64,000 bases of DNA from positions 3,658,001-3,722,000 of the forward strand of contig CM066290.1 of NCBI GenBank assembly GCA_033816765.1. The letters are read 5' to 3'. Below are positions 41,489 through 53,741 of the stretch, one piece after another. Each line of letters opens with the position of its first letter. Within the stretch, counting starts at the first letter, position 1. The translations under genes and the position numbers were made by a program. Under the pieces are notes generated by a model, which ran no database searches, was not told the origin of the DNA, and saw nothing but the letters and a program-made list of their open reading frames with translations. The stretch comes from Nothopassalora personata. Taxonomy: Eukaryota > Ascomycota > Dothideomycetes > Mycosphaerellales > Mycosphaerellaceae.

Positions 41489-41892
41489 TATTACGGAATG
41501 ATTCCCATAGACCCTAGAATTATAATAACTAAACGAGTACGTAACTTATCCTACCTAAGCGCTTAGACTTAGGGCGATTAGACTACTTATGCTTAGACTA
41601 ATTAGACTGCTTATACTTAGAATAATTAGACTAATTACCGAGATCTACGAATCTTCTTTATATTTAGGAACGCTAAGAATCCCTTATAGTTTCGATGCGT
41701 TTAACTTACTATTTAATATTACTGTTTAGAATACACTATAACCTAACCTCTACCTTACTACTACTTAGTCTCTACGAGATAAGATAGCTACTACTTTATT
41801 ACTCTCCCTTAACTTCCTATTAGCCCGAGAACAAACCCGATTAAGCTTATCTTCTTAACTTGTAATATTATTAGGTTATACTAAACCTAACA
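41489..41892 (+). repeat. 3' LTR of the plus-strand gypsy (35453-41892)
   Basis: 404 bp from TATTACGG (RIPed TGTTACGG) to CCTAACA. Its right part equals the split LTR 56100-56140 plus 63028-63133, so those belong to the same family. It contains a tandem TTAGACTAATTAGACTGCTTA-type repeat (about 41578-41637). Confidence 0.75.
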
Positions 41893-42196
41893 TAGTAAAG
41901 TAGTAGTATCTTAGTTTCTCTAAGACTTAAGAAATAGTATAGTAGAGGTTAGGTTACGGTACATTCTAAATAGTAATATTAAATAGTAAGTTAAACGTAT
42001 CGAAGCTATAAGGAATTCTTAGCGTTCCTAAATATAAAGGAGATAGTATTGCTATACTCGTAGATTACTAAGTTACTAGTAATTAAGTAATTGCGGATTA
42101 CTAAGTTACTAGTAATTGAGTAATTGCGTGTAGTATACGTAACTATTTACTCCTAATAGCTAGCTATAGTTATATAGTCTAGGTCGAACTATAATA
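41893..42196 (-). repeat. Partial LTR of a minus-strand gypsy
   Basis: Homologous in reverse to part of 41489-41892, then to 4640-4740. The outer end on minus begins TATTATAG after a purine tract (CAGGGGGATAG). It contains a 33-bp direct repeat, GATTACTAAGTTACTAGTAA... twice (about 42063-42128). Confidence 0.55.
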
Positions 42197-42275
42197 CTAT
42201 CCCCCTGCTAGTCTAGCTTCGACCTAAAGCTTATATAAGATAATATCTAACCTCCTCTTCTCGTTTTTTATAACG

Positions 42276-43611
42276 ATGTCTTCTTCTTTCTCTAAGAATT
42301 GTCTCCGTCTTACGAAGGAAATTAACGAGTACGGGTATTACGATTATTATTTTTTAAACGGCCTTTCCTATATTACTATAGAGGATAACTTCCGACTCTA
42401 GTGTTCTAAATACGTTCGTCGCGGTTATAAGTATATAAACCTTTCCTAGGATTAATAAATTAATTAATTGTTCTATTAACGTACTATATAAGTCTAAGAC
42501 TATATAACACGGGTAGATTACTCTACTAAAATTTCGAGATAAGAGGAAAAGCCCTACGGCTAAGAAAAACCTCTTAAGAGTATAAACAGTTCGTTCTTCG
42601 AGATATTACGGAGGCCTTCTCACCTTACGAGCCCCGGCTAAAGCTCGTACTCCTTTATAGCCGTAAAGATCGGACGAACGTCGTAGTATCCGGTTATTAT
42701 TCTTATCTTATGTTACTTGTTAATACACTATCCCGGACGTAGTGTTACTCGTCTTTACCGTACGCCTTACGGTAGGCTCGTTGTCGTTTCTTATTCTCGT
42801 AAAATTGCCCTCTAAATCCGCTAAGCCCTAGGCACGTAACCCGTATATTATAGAATATAAAACACTACTATTCCCTTACGTCTCTCCTACTCGTATCCTT
42901 CCCGGGTAAGTTAGGTACGTAGGTACTTGTCTTTACGTGCCTCCTAAAACACGTATAGGTGCCCCTTACGCCCTCTATCCGAGAAACTAAGGCTACTAAG
43001 TCTCTTCTCTCGGAGGGATAATCTAGAAACGGGTTACTACGCCGTTCTATTACGAGTCGAGATTCCGGTTAGGAAGTATATAGGAAAGAGGTAGTATCGC
43101 TTAGTTATAGCCGTCGTATTATATCGTATATTATATTTTATATATCGGTTACTCGGTCGTATTATTCGTAGGAGGCGCGCGTATCTTATCTTATTTTATA
43201 CGGCTTTCGTTCATAGCCGCCGTATAGGCTTCGTAATAGAGAGACTTAGTTTCCTATTATCGATAGTACTTATACTATCTATCGCGTAAAGGCGCTCTCT
43301 ATAGACGGTAAAACCTTTCCTAGGAGTCTCTTAACAAGACTTACGAAGAGTATCGGAAGAAGGTCGAAAAGGATAAGGAAGAGCTTACTAAGGTCCTAGC
43401 GCGGTTAATACGTAATAAAGCTATACTTTACTAGGCGGAGAAGCGTACGTAAAGGAAGGCGCTCTATCTTAAGGCCGACATAGAGGCTTCTAGAGAGATC
43501 GAGGATATTAATTATCCTACTACGGATACGACTATTAGTCTATCTCCTACGATTTAGTCGTCTATTAATTTCATTAATAATACGATTAATTTCTCTACTT
43601 TAGCGTTATAA
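42276..43611 (+). pseudogene. RIPed antisense Cys/coiled-coil ORF, split by a SINE-like element
   Basis: ATG 42276 (MSSSFSKNCLRLTKEINEYG), then a CSKYVRRGYKYINLS block equivalent to the second half of the Cys cluster. After the insertion 42452-43310 the coiled coil resumes (TYEEYRKKVEKDKEELTKVL) and ends at TAA 43609-43611. The insertion duplicated AAACCTTTCCTAGGA (42437-42451, 43311-43325). It is antisense to a pol fragment at 43832-44004. Together with 4957-5957 and 40993-41415 it defines a second subfamily of the antisense gene. Confidence 0.65.
42452..43310 (-). mobile_element. SINE-like element, copy 2
   Basis: 859 bp with an exact 15-bp target duplication, read on minus. 5' end ...AGAGAGCGCCTTTACGCG near 43300; 3' block and ATTA tail at 42452-42512; hairpin GTAGA-ttac-TCTAC (42513-42526). 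Same subfamily as 55242-56095. Non-coding as far as can be seen. Confidence 0.8.
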
Positions 43612-43650
43612 GGGATATAAGTTCGTAAGTTCCCCTTATTTCCGTTAGTT

Positions 43651-43781
43651 AGTTAAGTAGCTTAGTAGTAGAGCGTCCTTCTAGTATTATAAGGAAATTG
43701 GTTTAGCTTATACCCTTAACTATTTCCTTATACTTTTATCGTTTAGAAGGAAGGTCGTAGGTTCGATTCCTATCTTAGCTA
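43651..43781 (+). tRNA. tRNA-like Pol III unit with hairpin-containing insert (B)
   Basis: 131 nt. Acceptor AGTTAAG/CTTAGCT pairs fully with one wobble; A-box-like TAGCTTAGTAGT; anticodon stem CCTTC/GAAGG with a ~70-nt insert that folds (TATAAGGAAAT/TATTTCCTTATA); T arm with a consensus B box GGTTCGATTCC. T5 terminator candidate at 43827-43831. It is the best preserved of the two insert-bearing copies. Confidence 0.6.
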
Positions 43782-43831
43782 TTTCTAGCGGACTAGTCGC
43801 TAGTAGCGATTAGGCCGTAGGACTTCTTTTT

Positions 43832-44004
43832 AGTCCTATAGTATTCCTAGATTTTCTACTAATAGTTTGATAGGTTCCTTTTTAGTTCCTAGGTACTTTC
43901 TAATTCGTTATATTCTTTCTATTTAATAAAGTATCGCTAATCTTTCTTATCTAGAATTTTTTTAACTTTAAATTCGTTTTCTACTTCCGGCTTAAAATAG
44001 AAGC
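43832..44004 (-). pseudogene. Gypsy pol C-terminal fragment (chromodomain end)
   Basis: Minus-strand pol 3' end homologous to 6340-6510: same TTCCTAGATTTTCTACTAATAG start on plus and chromodomain EFKVKKIL-type sequence. The rest of pol is lost where the LINE begins at about 44005. Confidence 0.6.
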
Positions 44005-47000
44005 TTTAATTAATTGTTCTATTTACGTACTATGTAAGTCTAAGACTATAAAATACGGGTAGGTTGCCCTACTATTTTCTAGTTAGTAGAGGAAAAGCCT
44101 TTCGGCGATAAAAACCCCTAAAAGTAAGTAGAGTTCTTTTCTCGCAATATTATCGAGGCCTTCTCGCCTTACGGGACCCGGCGGTTTTTCTATACTCCTT
44201 TTACGCCGTAAAACCTAAAATACACTAAGAAAAATAGCCGTAGAGGCTAAGGGCTAGGCCCTATATATCGAAAGAGCGACGAAATTCACTCGTTTTACTT
44301 TAGACGTCCCGCGTTACGTAACTTAGGGCTAAGCCCTTATTACTATCGTATTCTTCGGGAGTAGAGCTTTAAAACGAGCTATTAAACGTCTAAATTAGGT
44401 AACTACCCGTTTCGTAATCCGGCGCTAAGTTATATTAGTTACTAGTAATAGCGTTAGCGTTAGCGTTAGGCTTATATAATCGCTACCGTTAGGCGGCGAT
44501 AACTTATCCCCTAGACGTCCTATAGGAAAAAAGGGACGAGATTCGGAATCCTTACGTAAAGGCGCATAAAATGGGCCTAGTAACTTTCTAATTAGGCCTA
44601 GTTTAAAATTTCGTTAGGGTCGCCTCCGGATCCGGGGACTTAGGGGTACTTTCGAAGGCTTAAGCTAGTATAGCTATTCGACCTCTTCTAGTTTGCTCCT
44701 TCCCTCTCGGTACTACTTTTATATAGCGATACCTATAGTACGGATATAGTCTATTACCTCTTATTATCCTCCGACAGATAGAAAAAGAATAGGGAAGGCC
44801 GCTACCCTTATTTTTCTAGTCCTAACCTCGGTATATAGACGATATCCTTAAAGGAGGTAGATCAAAGTCTCTTTCTAGCCGTAGCGGCACCTATCGTTGT
44901 CTATTTTATAAAAACGGTATAGGTAGTCGCGAAAGAAACCGTATCCTAGACGTAGAGAGTAGTAGGCGCTCGAGATAGTCCTCTTATACTATATTAGTAG
45001 CGGGAGGTACTCTTCGTTTTAAAAACGAGAGAAGTAGCTACTTAGGCCGTACTCCTTCTTAGCTTTTGCCTTATTAAAACGGTCTCTAGTAGCCTTAGCT
45101 ACTAGGTCGGTAAGGTGTTCTTTATCGGTTATACGAAGCGACTTAAAGGTCTCTAGTCTTCTTTAGATTCCTTAGAGCTTTAAGCCTCCTTTAGGCGGTA
45201 ATAGCTCGTAACCTGTCTCTATTACCCTTTTCGTAGCTATAGGAATAGTACTACTTAGGGCCCTAGCGATCGGGTTATCTTCGGGAAGCTTCTTTAGCCT
45301 TAGGCTATACTTTAGGACCTAGCGTTCTAGGCGGATTCGAGGGGTAAGGAGGTCTACTTCTCTCTCGGTAGGCTCGGTAGGGGTAGTATAGAAGACCCCT
45401 AGGACTTTTCGAATGCCTTTCCTATATATAGTATCTAAGGAAGTAATAGCTCTCCTAGATTTCTACTAAATCGGCGCCCCGTAGTCGGCTACGGTAGTAA
45501 CGTACGATAGGTATAGTATACGTAGGGAACGAGTACTTAACCTATTCCCTATATTCGCTAGGCGGTTTATTCTACAGAAGGAGGCGAGTACCTTAGTTAC
45601 TCGGATTTAAATATATTCTTTAAAGGTAAGATAGGTATTAAACTAGATCCCTAGCTATGGCACGGCCTTTATCGCGGGTTTAATAACTTCTCCGCTTAGT
45701 AGGGCAATAGAACTATCGTGTCCTTTGCCTTTTATAAAGTATAGGAGCTCGGTTTTAGCGAGATCGAATTCTATCGCTTACTTAGCACCTTTCTTCGTTA
45801 AGAGTTAAACCTCTTTCTCGAGGATCTTTATATTCTTCTTAAGGCTATTCGAAGCTACTAGTAGCCTAATATCGTTAATATAGGATAATAGAGTTGCGGC
45901 GTTAATATCCGTAAATAGGTCCCTTATATATATAAGAAATAAAATCGGCGAGATTAGACTACCTTATAGTACGCCGGTCTCGACGTTCGTAGTCTCTTCT
46001 ATTTATCCGTCGAAGGATAATTAAATGCTCCGTTCTTTGAGGAATAACTTAGTCTATCTTATAACTAAATAGGGGAGTCGTAACTTAATTAGTGTTCTTA
46101 GGAGACAGTTTTTCGCTACGTAGTCGAAGGCTCCTTTAACGTCTAGAAAGGCTACGCTTATTTTCTTTCCTTTAGCTCGGTTCCTTTCGATAAAATTAGC
46201 AAGGAGGAGGGCTATATCTACGGCTAAACGTTTCGTTCTACCGCCTATTTCCGAGTTATAAATTAGCGGGCTAGTATCGGCTAGAACACCTAGTCTTTTA
46301 GCTAGTATTCTCTCGCTTACTTTCCCTAAGTAGTTAAGAAGCGCTATTATCCTATATACATTAGGGATTAAGTAGTCGGGTTTTCCCGGTTTTACTAGAG
46401 TAAATCTAATCGCTACTCGCTAGCACTTAGGGTGATACCCTTTGTTTAATAGCGAGCCGTAAACCTTAAGAAAGGAGTCCGGAATAGCTTAAAATACGCG
46501 TTAAATTATAGGTTAAGTTATACCGTCCGGGCCTAGGTTTTTGCCTTTAACTTTTAAGGAACTATAAGCCAATTAAAAATTCTTCTAGTTGTATTAGGTC
46601 CTAGTTCTAGTTCCCTATAGGATAGTTGTCCTACGAGGGGTCTAGAAGATTGTCCGGAGGTAGCGAAGGGAATAGCGCGTCCCGGAGGGCCTCGTATTTT
46701 TCCTTAAATATATCCTGCCCGTTTATAGTCGGGATTAGACTATTCCCTCCTATTTTTATATAGGAGAAGGCTTTATAGACCGACGTAAGATCGGTCTTTT
46801 TAAGGAACTTATTCTAATAGTCTCGTTTAGCGTTTTTAATAGTAAGGAAGTATTTATTCCTTACGACTAAGTACGCTACTTTGTCTATACGTAAAGTAGA
46901 TACTATAGGGCTAGCAATCTTTCTACGTTCGCGAGACGTTTGTTTTCTAAGTTCTTTTAGTTCTAGCGTCTACTACGGTTTAGACTTAGCTACTATCCTA

Positions 47001-47016
47001 ACTTAAGGGATATATA
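44005..47016 (-). mobile_element. RIPed Tad1-like LINE, 3' part (ORF2 RT region and 3' UTR)
   Basis: Closely parallels 26403-26777 plus 30566-32870. The 3' tail lies at 44005, the hairpin at 44059-44072 and a full 3' UTR at 44005-44770. This includes about 385 bp missing from the other copy. The RT region follows. ORF2 has many stops. It carries only one copy of the SLSITDK unit near 45125 where the other LINE has three. Interrupted at 47016 by SINE-like element 3 with duplication ACTTAAGGGATATATA. Confidence 0.85.
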
Positions 47017-47138
47017 TTAATTAATTAATTGATTGTTCTATTAACGTACTTTATAAGTCTAAGACTATATAATACGGGTCGTTACTAACGACTAAATTTA
47101 AATATAAAGAGAAAAGCCCTACGTACCCGGACATAAAA

Positions 47139-47334
47139 TGTAAGGGGCAGCCTAGTGGCTAACCCTTACATGTAGCCTTATATGTAACATGCGGTCGCGA
47201 CCGGCTGCTAAGCCGCACGTGACACGCATGCGTACACCTTGCGACGCGTAATGCGTCTTAAACAAAAGGCAAGAATTAGTTCATCTACGACTAGAGGTCG
47301 TGGGCGTGCTATACATTACGACATCCCCTTAACA
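47139..47334 (+). repeat. 5' LTR (196 bp)
   Basis: TGTAAGGG...CCTTAACA. The first 32 bp fold back on themselves (TGTAAGGG with CCCTTACA). Differs from the 3' LTR mainly by C-to-T/G-to-A changes and one base in a C run. Confidence 0.9.
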
Positions 47335-47445
47335 GTTCTAATTCTTCTCTTCGTTACAATCTATACACGCTATAGAGTCCGAACGCGACGACAGTAGCGC
47401 TACGCCTACGGCTCCCCTAAGCCCTAGGGCCTAGTAATAAGCGAG
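47335..47445. other. Leader of the 47139-53741 gypsy
   Basis: No ORF; between the 5' LTR and gag. No primer-binding site recognised. Confidence 0.4.
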
Positions 47446-48540
47446 GCGTGTAGCCTTAGTCGTAAGGAGGGATGCCCTTTGGGCAGAGGTCGAGGAGAAG
47501 GGGATATAGAGGGAGATTAAACAGTTAGAGATCTTGCGGGACGTAAGCGTGCCGCCGGCGGACCCTTAGGGTGAATCTAGCGGAGAACCATCCCCTACTC
47601 CCCCTCCCCCTCCTCTATCTATAGTAACTAACGATAATATCGTAGCTCGAGGCGCGGTCGCATTATATACGACACGTTTACGTCTTAAAGAACCTACGCC
47701 TTTTAGAGGGGACTCGATTAAGAAAGCACGGGTATTCCTAAGGGAGCTCTCTCTTATCTTTACCCTCTTAGGCGGCACGTATGCGACGAACGAGTTAAAG
47801 GTCCTATATGGGGTTATGTACCTAAGCGGAGAGGCAAGTGAGCGATAGTACGCTAACTATAGCGTCCTTAACCTTAAAGGGTATATATACTAGGACTTTA
47901 AGGAGTTCTGTCGAGACGTATACGGTAACCCTATAAACCGCGTGCTTAACGTAATATTAGATTATAAGGCGGTAAAACAGAAGGACAACTAGACAGTACG
48001 TTAGTTTACGACTAAGCTAGATGTTATAGAGGATCAGTTAGGGGACTATACGGAGGCGTAACGCGTGCGGTACATGCTCGCTAAGCTTACGCCTAGCCTA
48101 CGGTCCGCAATCGTTAAGTTTCATAACATCCTAATAACTAGAGAGGAACTAGTAATCCTAGCTTTACGCATTAAAAGTACGGAGCGTAGTAGCGGAGGGT
48201 ACGACCGCGGGTAGCATAGTCGCCGTAGGCGAGAGACTAAGGGCGACTAAGGGCGAAGCAATCGTGGCTCAAAGTAGTAGAAGTATAGTTAGGCGTCGCG
48301 CGACCCGGGTGCGAGTTACTAGCGGGACGCCGGCGGATCGTCTATAACCTTCGAGAGGACTAAAGCGGAGTACTATAGATGCTATAAGAAGGGTTACATT
48401 AAGACGGATTGCCTAAATAGGCACCTATAGAAGGACCGTAACGCGTAAGCGGTTCGTAGGGTAGACGCTACGAAGGCTCTAACTAAGAAGGGTAGCGACT
48501 AGGGAAAAGGTAGAGGACTAGAAGTAGGTCGCTCCTAAGT
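47446..48540 (+). pseudogene. RIPed gag with zinc knuckle
   Basis: Gag frame with TAG stops: LKEPTPFRGDSIKKARVFL (about 47680), FTLLGGTYATNELKVLYG (about 47760), FKEFCRDVYGNPINRVLNV (about 47895), LAKLTPSLRSAIVKFHNILI (about 48075). The knuckle near 48375-48420 reads YRCYKKGYIKTDC, in which the first Cys and the His have become Tyr. A Pro-rich stretch lies at about 47580-47615. Start uncertain. Confidence 0.75.
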
Positions 48541-51500
48541 CCGAGTTTTCCTAAAGTCGACCCTTTAAGGCGAGTAGATGCGTGTCTAGCGCGTTACTTA
48601 CGAGGCGCAGTCGAGACTCGTAAGGGCTTTCGCGAGGCCACGTTTCTCCTAGATAACTATGCGGATCTTAGCCTAGTGCCGTATAAGTATGTACTCCGAC
48701 ATTAAATGTAACCTATTAATAGGGTAAGGCTACCGAAGTTAGAGTCGTATACGCATAACCTAGGGTATTACTACGGCGCCTTTACGGTTCGGCTACGACT
48801 CGCTAATAACGCGGGAGTAGAGCGCGTAAGTAACGCTATCTACTACGCGGTACCTATAGGTAGGCCATTAGTAATTTTAGGTAGACCCTAGAGGTACCGT
48901 AATCGGATCGTAAAGAGCGATTATAAGGACTAGTAGTACTACGGTATAGAGACGCCTACGATTTAGTAGCGTAACGCACGCAAGTTCCTTAGGGATCTCG
49001 AGAGCTTAAAGTAGGTTTATACGATAAGTGTTCGGGCTATTACTGTAGTAGTACCCGAAGGAGAGGGCCCCTCGTAGCCTAAAGAATTTATAGACTTCCG
49101 AGATGTATACGTACCTAATAAGTAGGCGAAGCGTAAGATGCCCGACGGGGTTAAGCATACGATTAATCTCGTTAAAGGAAAGAAACCCCCTTTTAAGCCG
49201 CTATACTACTAGTCCTTAACTAAGTTAGAGGCCTTAAGGGAGTACCTTACGTAAGCAATGGAGAAGGGGTAGATTAGGCGGTCCGTAAGCGAGGCGGGTG
49301 CGCCTATCTTATTCGTACTAAAGAAAGACGGCACCCTTAGGCTCTATATAGACTATAGAGGCTTAAATGAGATTATAGTAAAGAACCGATACCCCCTGCC
49401 CCTAATTAGCGAGACGCTAGATAGGCTATTAGGTTCTAGGTTCTTTACTATAATCGATTTAAAGGACGCCTACTATTGTATCCCTATTAAGCGAGGCGAT
49501 AAGTGGAAGACTACGTTTTGTACGCGATACGGATACTACAAGTACCTAGTAATACCGTTCGGGTTAACTAACGCACTAGTAACCTTTTAAGGGTATATTA
49601 ATAAGGCGCTAACCGGCTTAGTTAATGACATTTACGTAGTCTACCTAGATAATATCCTTATCTACAGCGAGACGCGTAAGTCACACGTGCGAGCCGTGCG
49701 CGAAGTGCTTACGAGGCTACGGAAGTTTGCTCTATTCGTAAACCCTAAGAAGTGTTGCTTCTTCTAGGAGAATGCCGAGTTCCTAGGATTTATCGTAAGC
49801 GTCGTAGGCATATCGATGGATAGGAGTAGGGTAGCCGCAATCGAGGAATAGCCTACGCCTACGAGTTTTTATAAGGTTCAATCCTTCCTAGGATTCTATA
49901 ACTTCTATAGGCGCTTTATCGAAGGGTACTCGAGGATTGCGAAGCTATTAATAGACCTACTAAAGGGATGTAAGAATAGTAAGAAGCAAGGGCCTCTTAT
50001 ATAGTCCGCTCACGAGGAGTAAGCGTTCTAACGGCTAAAAGCTAGGTTCCTCGGAGCACCTATCCTAAGGCACTTCGATCCTTCGTTACGTACGAGGGTT
50101 AAGACGGATGCCTTAGGCTTTACGATTGTAGGCATTATCTCTTAGCTGTTTAGGACTAAGTAGCATCTAATTGCCTTCTATTTACGTAAGATAATACTAG
50201 CCGAGTGTAACTACGAGACGCACGATTAGGAGCTACTTATAGTAGTTAAGGCTTTTAAGCATTAGAGGCTATACTTAGAGGGCGCTACGTATACGGTACG
50301 AGTACTAGTCGACTACGCTAACCTATAGGGCTTTATAATAGTAAAGTAGCTAAATAGGCAGTAAGCTCGATAGGCTACGTTCCTATAGTCTTTTAATTTT
50401 ATAGTAGAGCATCGGCCGGGTAAGACTAACCTAGCCGACGCGCCTTCGAGACGTAGTAACTACGTAGCTATAACGTAATAAACTTCGAACTTACTACCTA
50501 CCTTATAAAGTAAGCTATCTTTCCAGAAGGAGTCTCTAGAAGGGATAAGCGAGCCGACGGTAAAGCGCGCGCTTACTACCTATAAGGCGATGTAGGGCGA
50601 CATAGGCGCGGCAATAGTAGTACGGAGAGGTAACCTTCCCTATTAAGATAAGCCGTCGTTACTAGTAGTAGTATACGCTATAGTAATATAGGGTTAAGCT
50701 TATAGCTCGACGGGTAAGTTAATCCTACTCTTAATAAAGATCGCGTAGTAGTAAGACGACTAGTATATCGTATGCTTAGCGTAGGCGCTAAGCGCGAGGG
50801 ACGCTAAGGGATAGTATATAAAGGATAACCTTATGTACTACGGAGACGCGATCGTAGTACCTAGGGATTACGTAATTAGGTCGCATCTAATTCGTATGTA
50901 CTACGACGATGTCCTCGCGGGTTACTTTAGAAGAACTAAGACTAAAGAGCTGTTACGACGTAATTATTAGTAGGACTCACTTAGTACGGACGTGAAGCAA
51001 TACGTCTAAGCCTATAGAACCTACTAGGGTTCGAAGGCTAAACGCTATCGACCCTATAGTAGGCTATAACCGCTTCCTAGACCGGAGCGGCCGTAGTAGG
51101 AAATCACTATGGATTTCATTACGGACCTACCTCTAAGTACGCGAGCCGGTTACGTATATAATGCGATCCTAGTGATAGTCAATCGCTACTTAAAAATGAG
51201 CTTATATATCCCGACGACGAAGACTTACATAGCCGTAGAGCTTACGAGGCTCCTACGAGACGAAGTCGTGCGACACTATAGTGTCCCGTTAGGTATAGTA
51301 AGCGACCGAGGTCCGGTCTTTACTAGTTAGTTTTAGAGTGACTTCTACTTCGAGGCGCGTATAAAGCGTAAGCTATCTACGGCCTTTTACCCTTAGACTA
51401 ACGGCTAAACTAAGAGGGTAAACTAAACCCTCGAACAATATCTTCGTTATTACTATAGTAATAATTAAACTGAGTAGGCTAAGTAGCTTGTAGTTACTAA

Positions 51501-52161
51501 ATTCGTAGCTAATAACAGCATCTACCTAACACTACGGATAAGTCCGTTCGAGATAGCGTACGGTTAGCGACCTAAGATTACCCCTATACTAACTAGATCT
51601 CGAGACGAGACCTAGGGGGGAGAAGTACTAGTAGCGGTAATAGCTGCGAGTCGTATGCAAAAACTACGCGCTACACTCGAGGAGCGATAGAAGGCTGTAG
51701 TAGAAAGCTAGGCTCGCTACTATAATAAGACCTACTAAGCTAAGACCTACCGCGTAGGTAACTTAGTCCTATTGTTAACGAAGAACCTTAAGTTAGTAGT
51801 ACTAAAGAAGAAGATAGGTCCGAAGTTTGTCGGCCTATACCGCATTACGGACGCTATCGGTTCGTAGGCGTACCGCCTAGCGCTACTAGCCGACTTAAGG
51901 CTCTATAACGTCTTCTATGTCTCTCTCCTCGAGCCGTATATCGGTAGCGATAAGGATGGACCCGTACCCCCTCTAGCTAATAAGGACGGAGAGTATAAGG
52001 TAGAGATAGTGCTAGATAGGCGTAAGCGTAAGGGTAAGCTATAGTATCTAGTCTAGTAGAAGGACTAGCTAGAGGAGTATAATAGCTAGGAACCGGCGGA
52101 GGGCCTCGCGAATACGGATCGCATAGTAGCCGACTATAAGGCGTTAAGGAGAAGCAAATAA
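48541..52161 (+). pseudogene. RIPed gypsy pol with chromodomain
   Basis: [22 protein letters not shown] (about 49286), then [18 protein letters not shown] and VVYLDNILIYSETRKSHVRA (about 49636; second active-site Asp now Asn). RNase H: NYETHDWELLIVVKAFKHWR-like sequence (about 50210). Integrase: MDFITDLPLSTRAGYVYNAI opens an uninterrupted 73-codon stretch (51109-51330) with the second Asp in IVSDRGPVF. Chromodomain (YLVWWKDW...NSWEPAEGL-like) ends at TAA 52159-52161. It is a different lineage from the intact pol at 1-2340. Confidence 0.85.
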
Positions 52162-52239
52162 GACTAGTATAGGAGCACTAGAGCATAAATAAAACTTTTC
52201 TTAACTATAAACAAAACAAAAGCTAAAGAGTAGCGCGCC

Positions 52240-53240
52240 TACTAGGGCTACGTAGAGTAGTAGTAGGCGAGGAGCCCGCGAGTAGCGTATAAGGCGAGCG
52301 CCTCAGTTGTCGTCGTCGCGTAGTAACTTAGGTAGGAATGCCTAGTCGGCGGCGGTAGTGTTAATGTTCTACGCCTATAGGAACTAGGACTACGGTTAGT
52401 AGGGTACACATATACGAGGAACATACGACTTACGGCGCGGCCGAGTTCGAATAGCCTATTAAGGGCGCGGTTCTACTCCTACTAGAGCGCGAGGGCTTCG
52501 GCGGCGGGGGCGGCGGTAGTAGTAGCGGCGGTAGAAGTACGTATACGGGTTTCCCCGGCACGCTTATACTTATAGGTATTAAATTGCCTAATAGCCTATA
52601 GAAAGGGTTAGCCGAAGTATAGGAGACGTACTAGAGCCCCCGTACGCGAGTAGTAGTCGACTCGTAGGAGCGAAGTAGCGACTTACCTCCGTAATGTCGT
52701 TACCTAGCTAGGTACATAGGCGGATCTACTCTACTAGCTCCTACTACTAGAGGTCTATAGGCGCCTAGCCCATTATAGCCGTAAGGAAGTCGCGCTAGGA
52801 GTGCGCGGCGCGTAGGCGACTTACTAGCGAGGCGATGGCGTAGCTAGTATTAGGTACGTAGCTATGTCTATTACGCCTATAGCGGCTATACTTCCTTAGG
52901 AGCTCGCCGGTAGTAACACTATTATAGTTATCGGCCTCGTCTAGCAAGTAGTTAGTATATAAATCGTAGGCGGCGCGCGTAGAGACTTACCCCTAACGAA
53001 GTATAGGAGGTACCGTATATACATGTTAATCCGCTACGAGAGCTTAGTAGCGGGCGAGGGCGTTACTAGCTACGAGGGTAATGCTAGTCGCTTACGACCA
53101 CTAGGCGTTCTAGGTGTGTTACGTACTAGAGCCGCCTAGCGGCGCTTATCTTCTAAGGAGCTAGTAGTGCTATCGCTACTAGTACTACTAGAGAAGGCGG
53201 AGCGGCTAGAGAATGGCGGCGAGGAGGGCCCGTCCGACAT
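52240..53240 (-). pseudogene. RIPed antisense ORF of unknown function
   Basis: From ATG 53238-53240 (MSDGPSSPPFSSRSAFSSST), preceded by an (ATT)n run. A Ser/Thr-rich N-terminus is followed, in a shifted frame, by a long protein-like stretch. That stretch includes ASNALARY, TRAAYDLYTNYLLDEADNYN, SVTTGELLRKYSRYRRNR and TSYAIASLVSRLRAAH (about 53030-52780), with stops only at Trp/Gln sites. The frame change may be an indel or a former intron. No Cys cluster or known domain. It lies between the pol stop and 3' LTR, antisense to pol, like the Cys/coiled-coil genes of the other lineages. Confidence 0.5.
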
Positions 53241-53546
53241 AATAATAATAATAATAATGCTAGCGAGGCGCTTACGGTACGGGTACGGTGCGGGTGCGTA
53301 GTAGTAGTGTAACGAAGGTAGTGCGCTAGGGAACGTACTAGAGAATAGAGCTAGGTTAGGCTAGAGTTTTATGCCCCTAACTAGCTACATCGGCATAGTA
53401 ACTAAGCCTTACTTACCTATATCTACATAACGACACGCACGCAACCCGTATATAGGCCGTATAGCAACTATAATTCTAGAAGTACGTAGGAACCTCTACG
53501 TAGCAACTAGCGAGCTAAGGATAGCTCGCACGGGAGGGGAGGCAAT

Positions 53547-53741
53547 TGTAAGGGGCAGCCTAGTAGCTAACCCTTACATGTAGCCTTACATATAACATAC
53601 GGTCGCGACCGGCTACTAAGCCGCACGTGACACGTATGCGTACACCTTACGACGCGTAATGCGTCTTAAATAAAAGGTAAGAATTAGTTCATCTACGACT
53701 AGAGGTCGTAGGCGTGCTATATATTACGACATCCCTTAACA
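53547..53741 (+). repeat. 3' LTR (195 bp)
   Basis: Partner of 47139-47334, preceded by a purine tract and followed by TAAAA duplication. Confidence 0.9.

Larger units (their letters stand above)
47139..53741 (+). mobile_element. Complete RIPed gypsy with ~195-bp LTRs
   Basis: 6603 bp bounded by LTRs 47139-47334 and 53547-53741 and by the exact 5-bp duplication TAAAA (47134-47138, 53742-53746). Contains gag, pol with chromodomain, an antisense ORF, and a purine tract (CGGGAGGGGAGG) before the 3' LTR. RIP is present but lighter than in neighbours; some CpA is kept. Confidence 0.9.
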
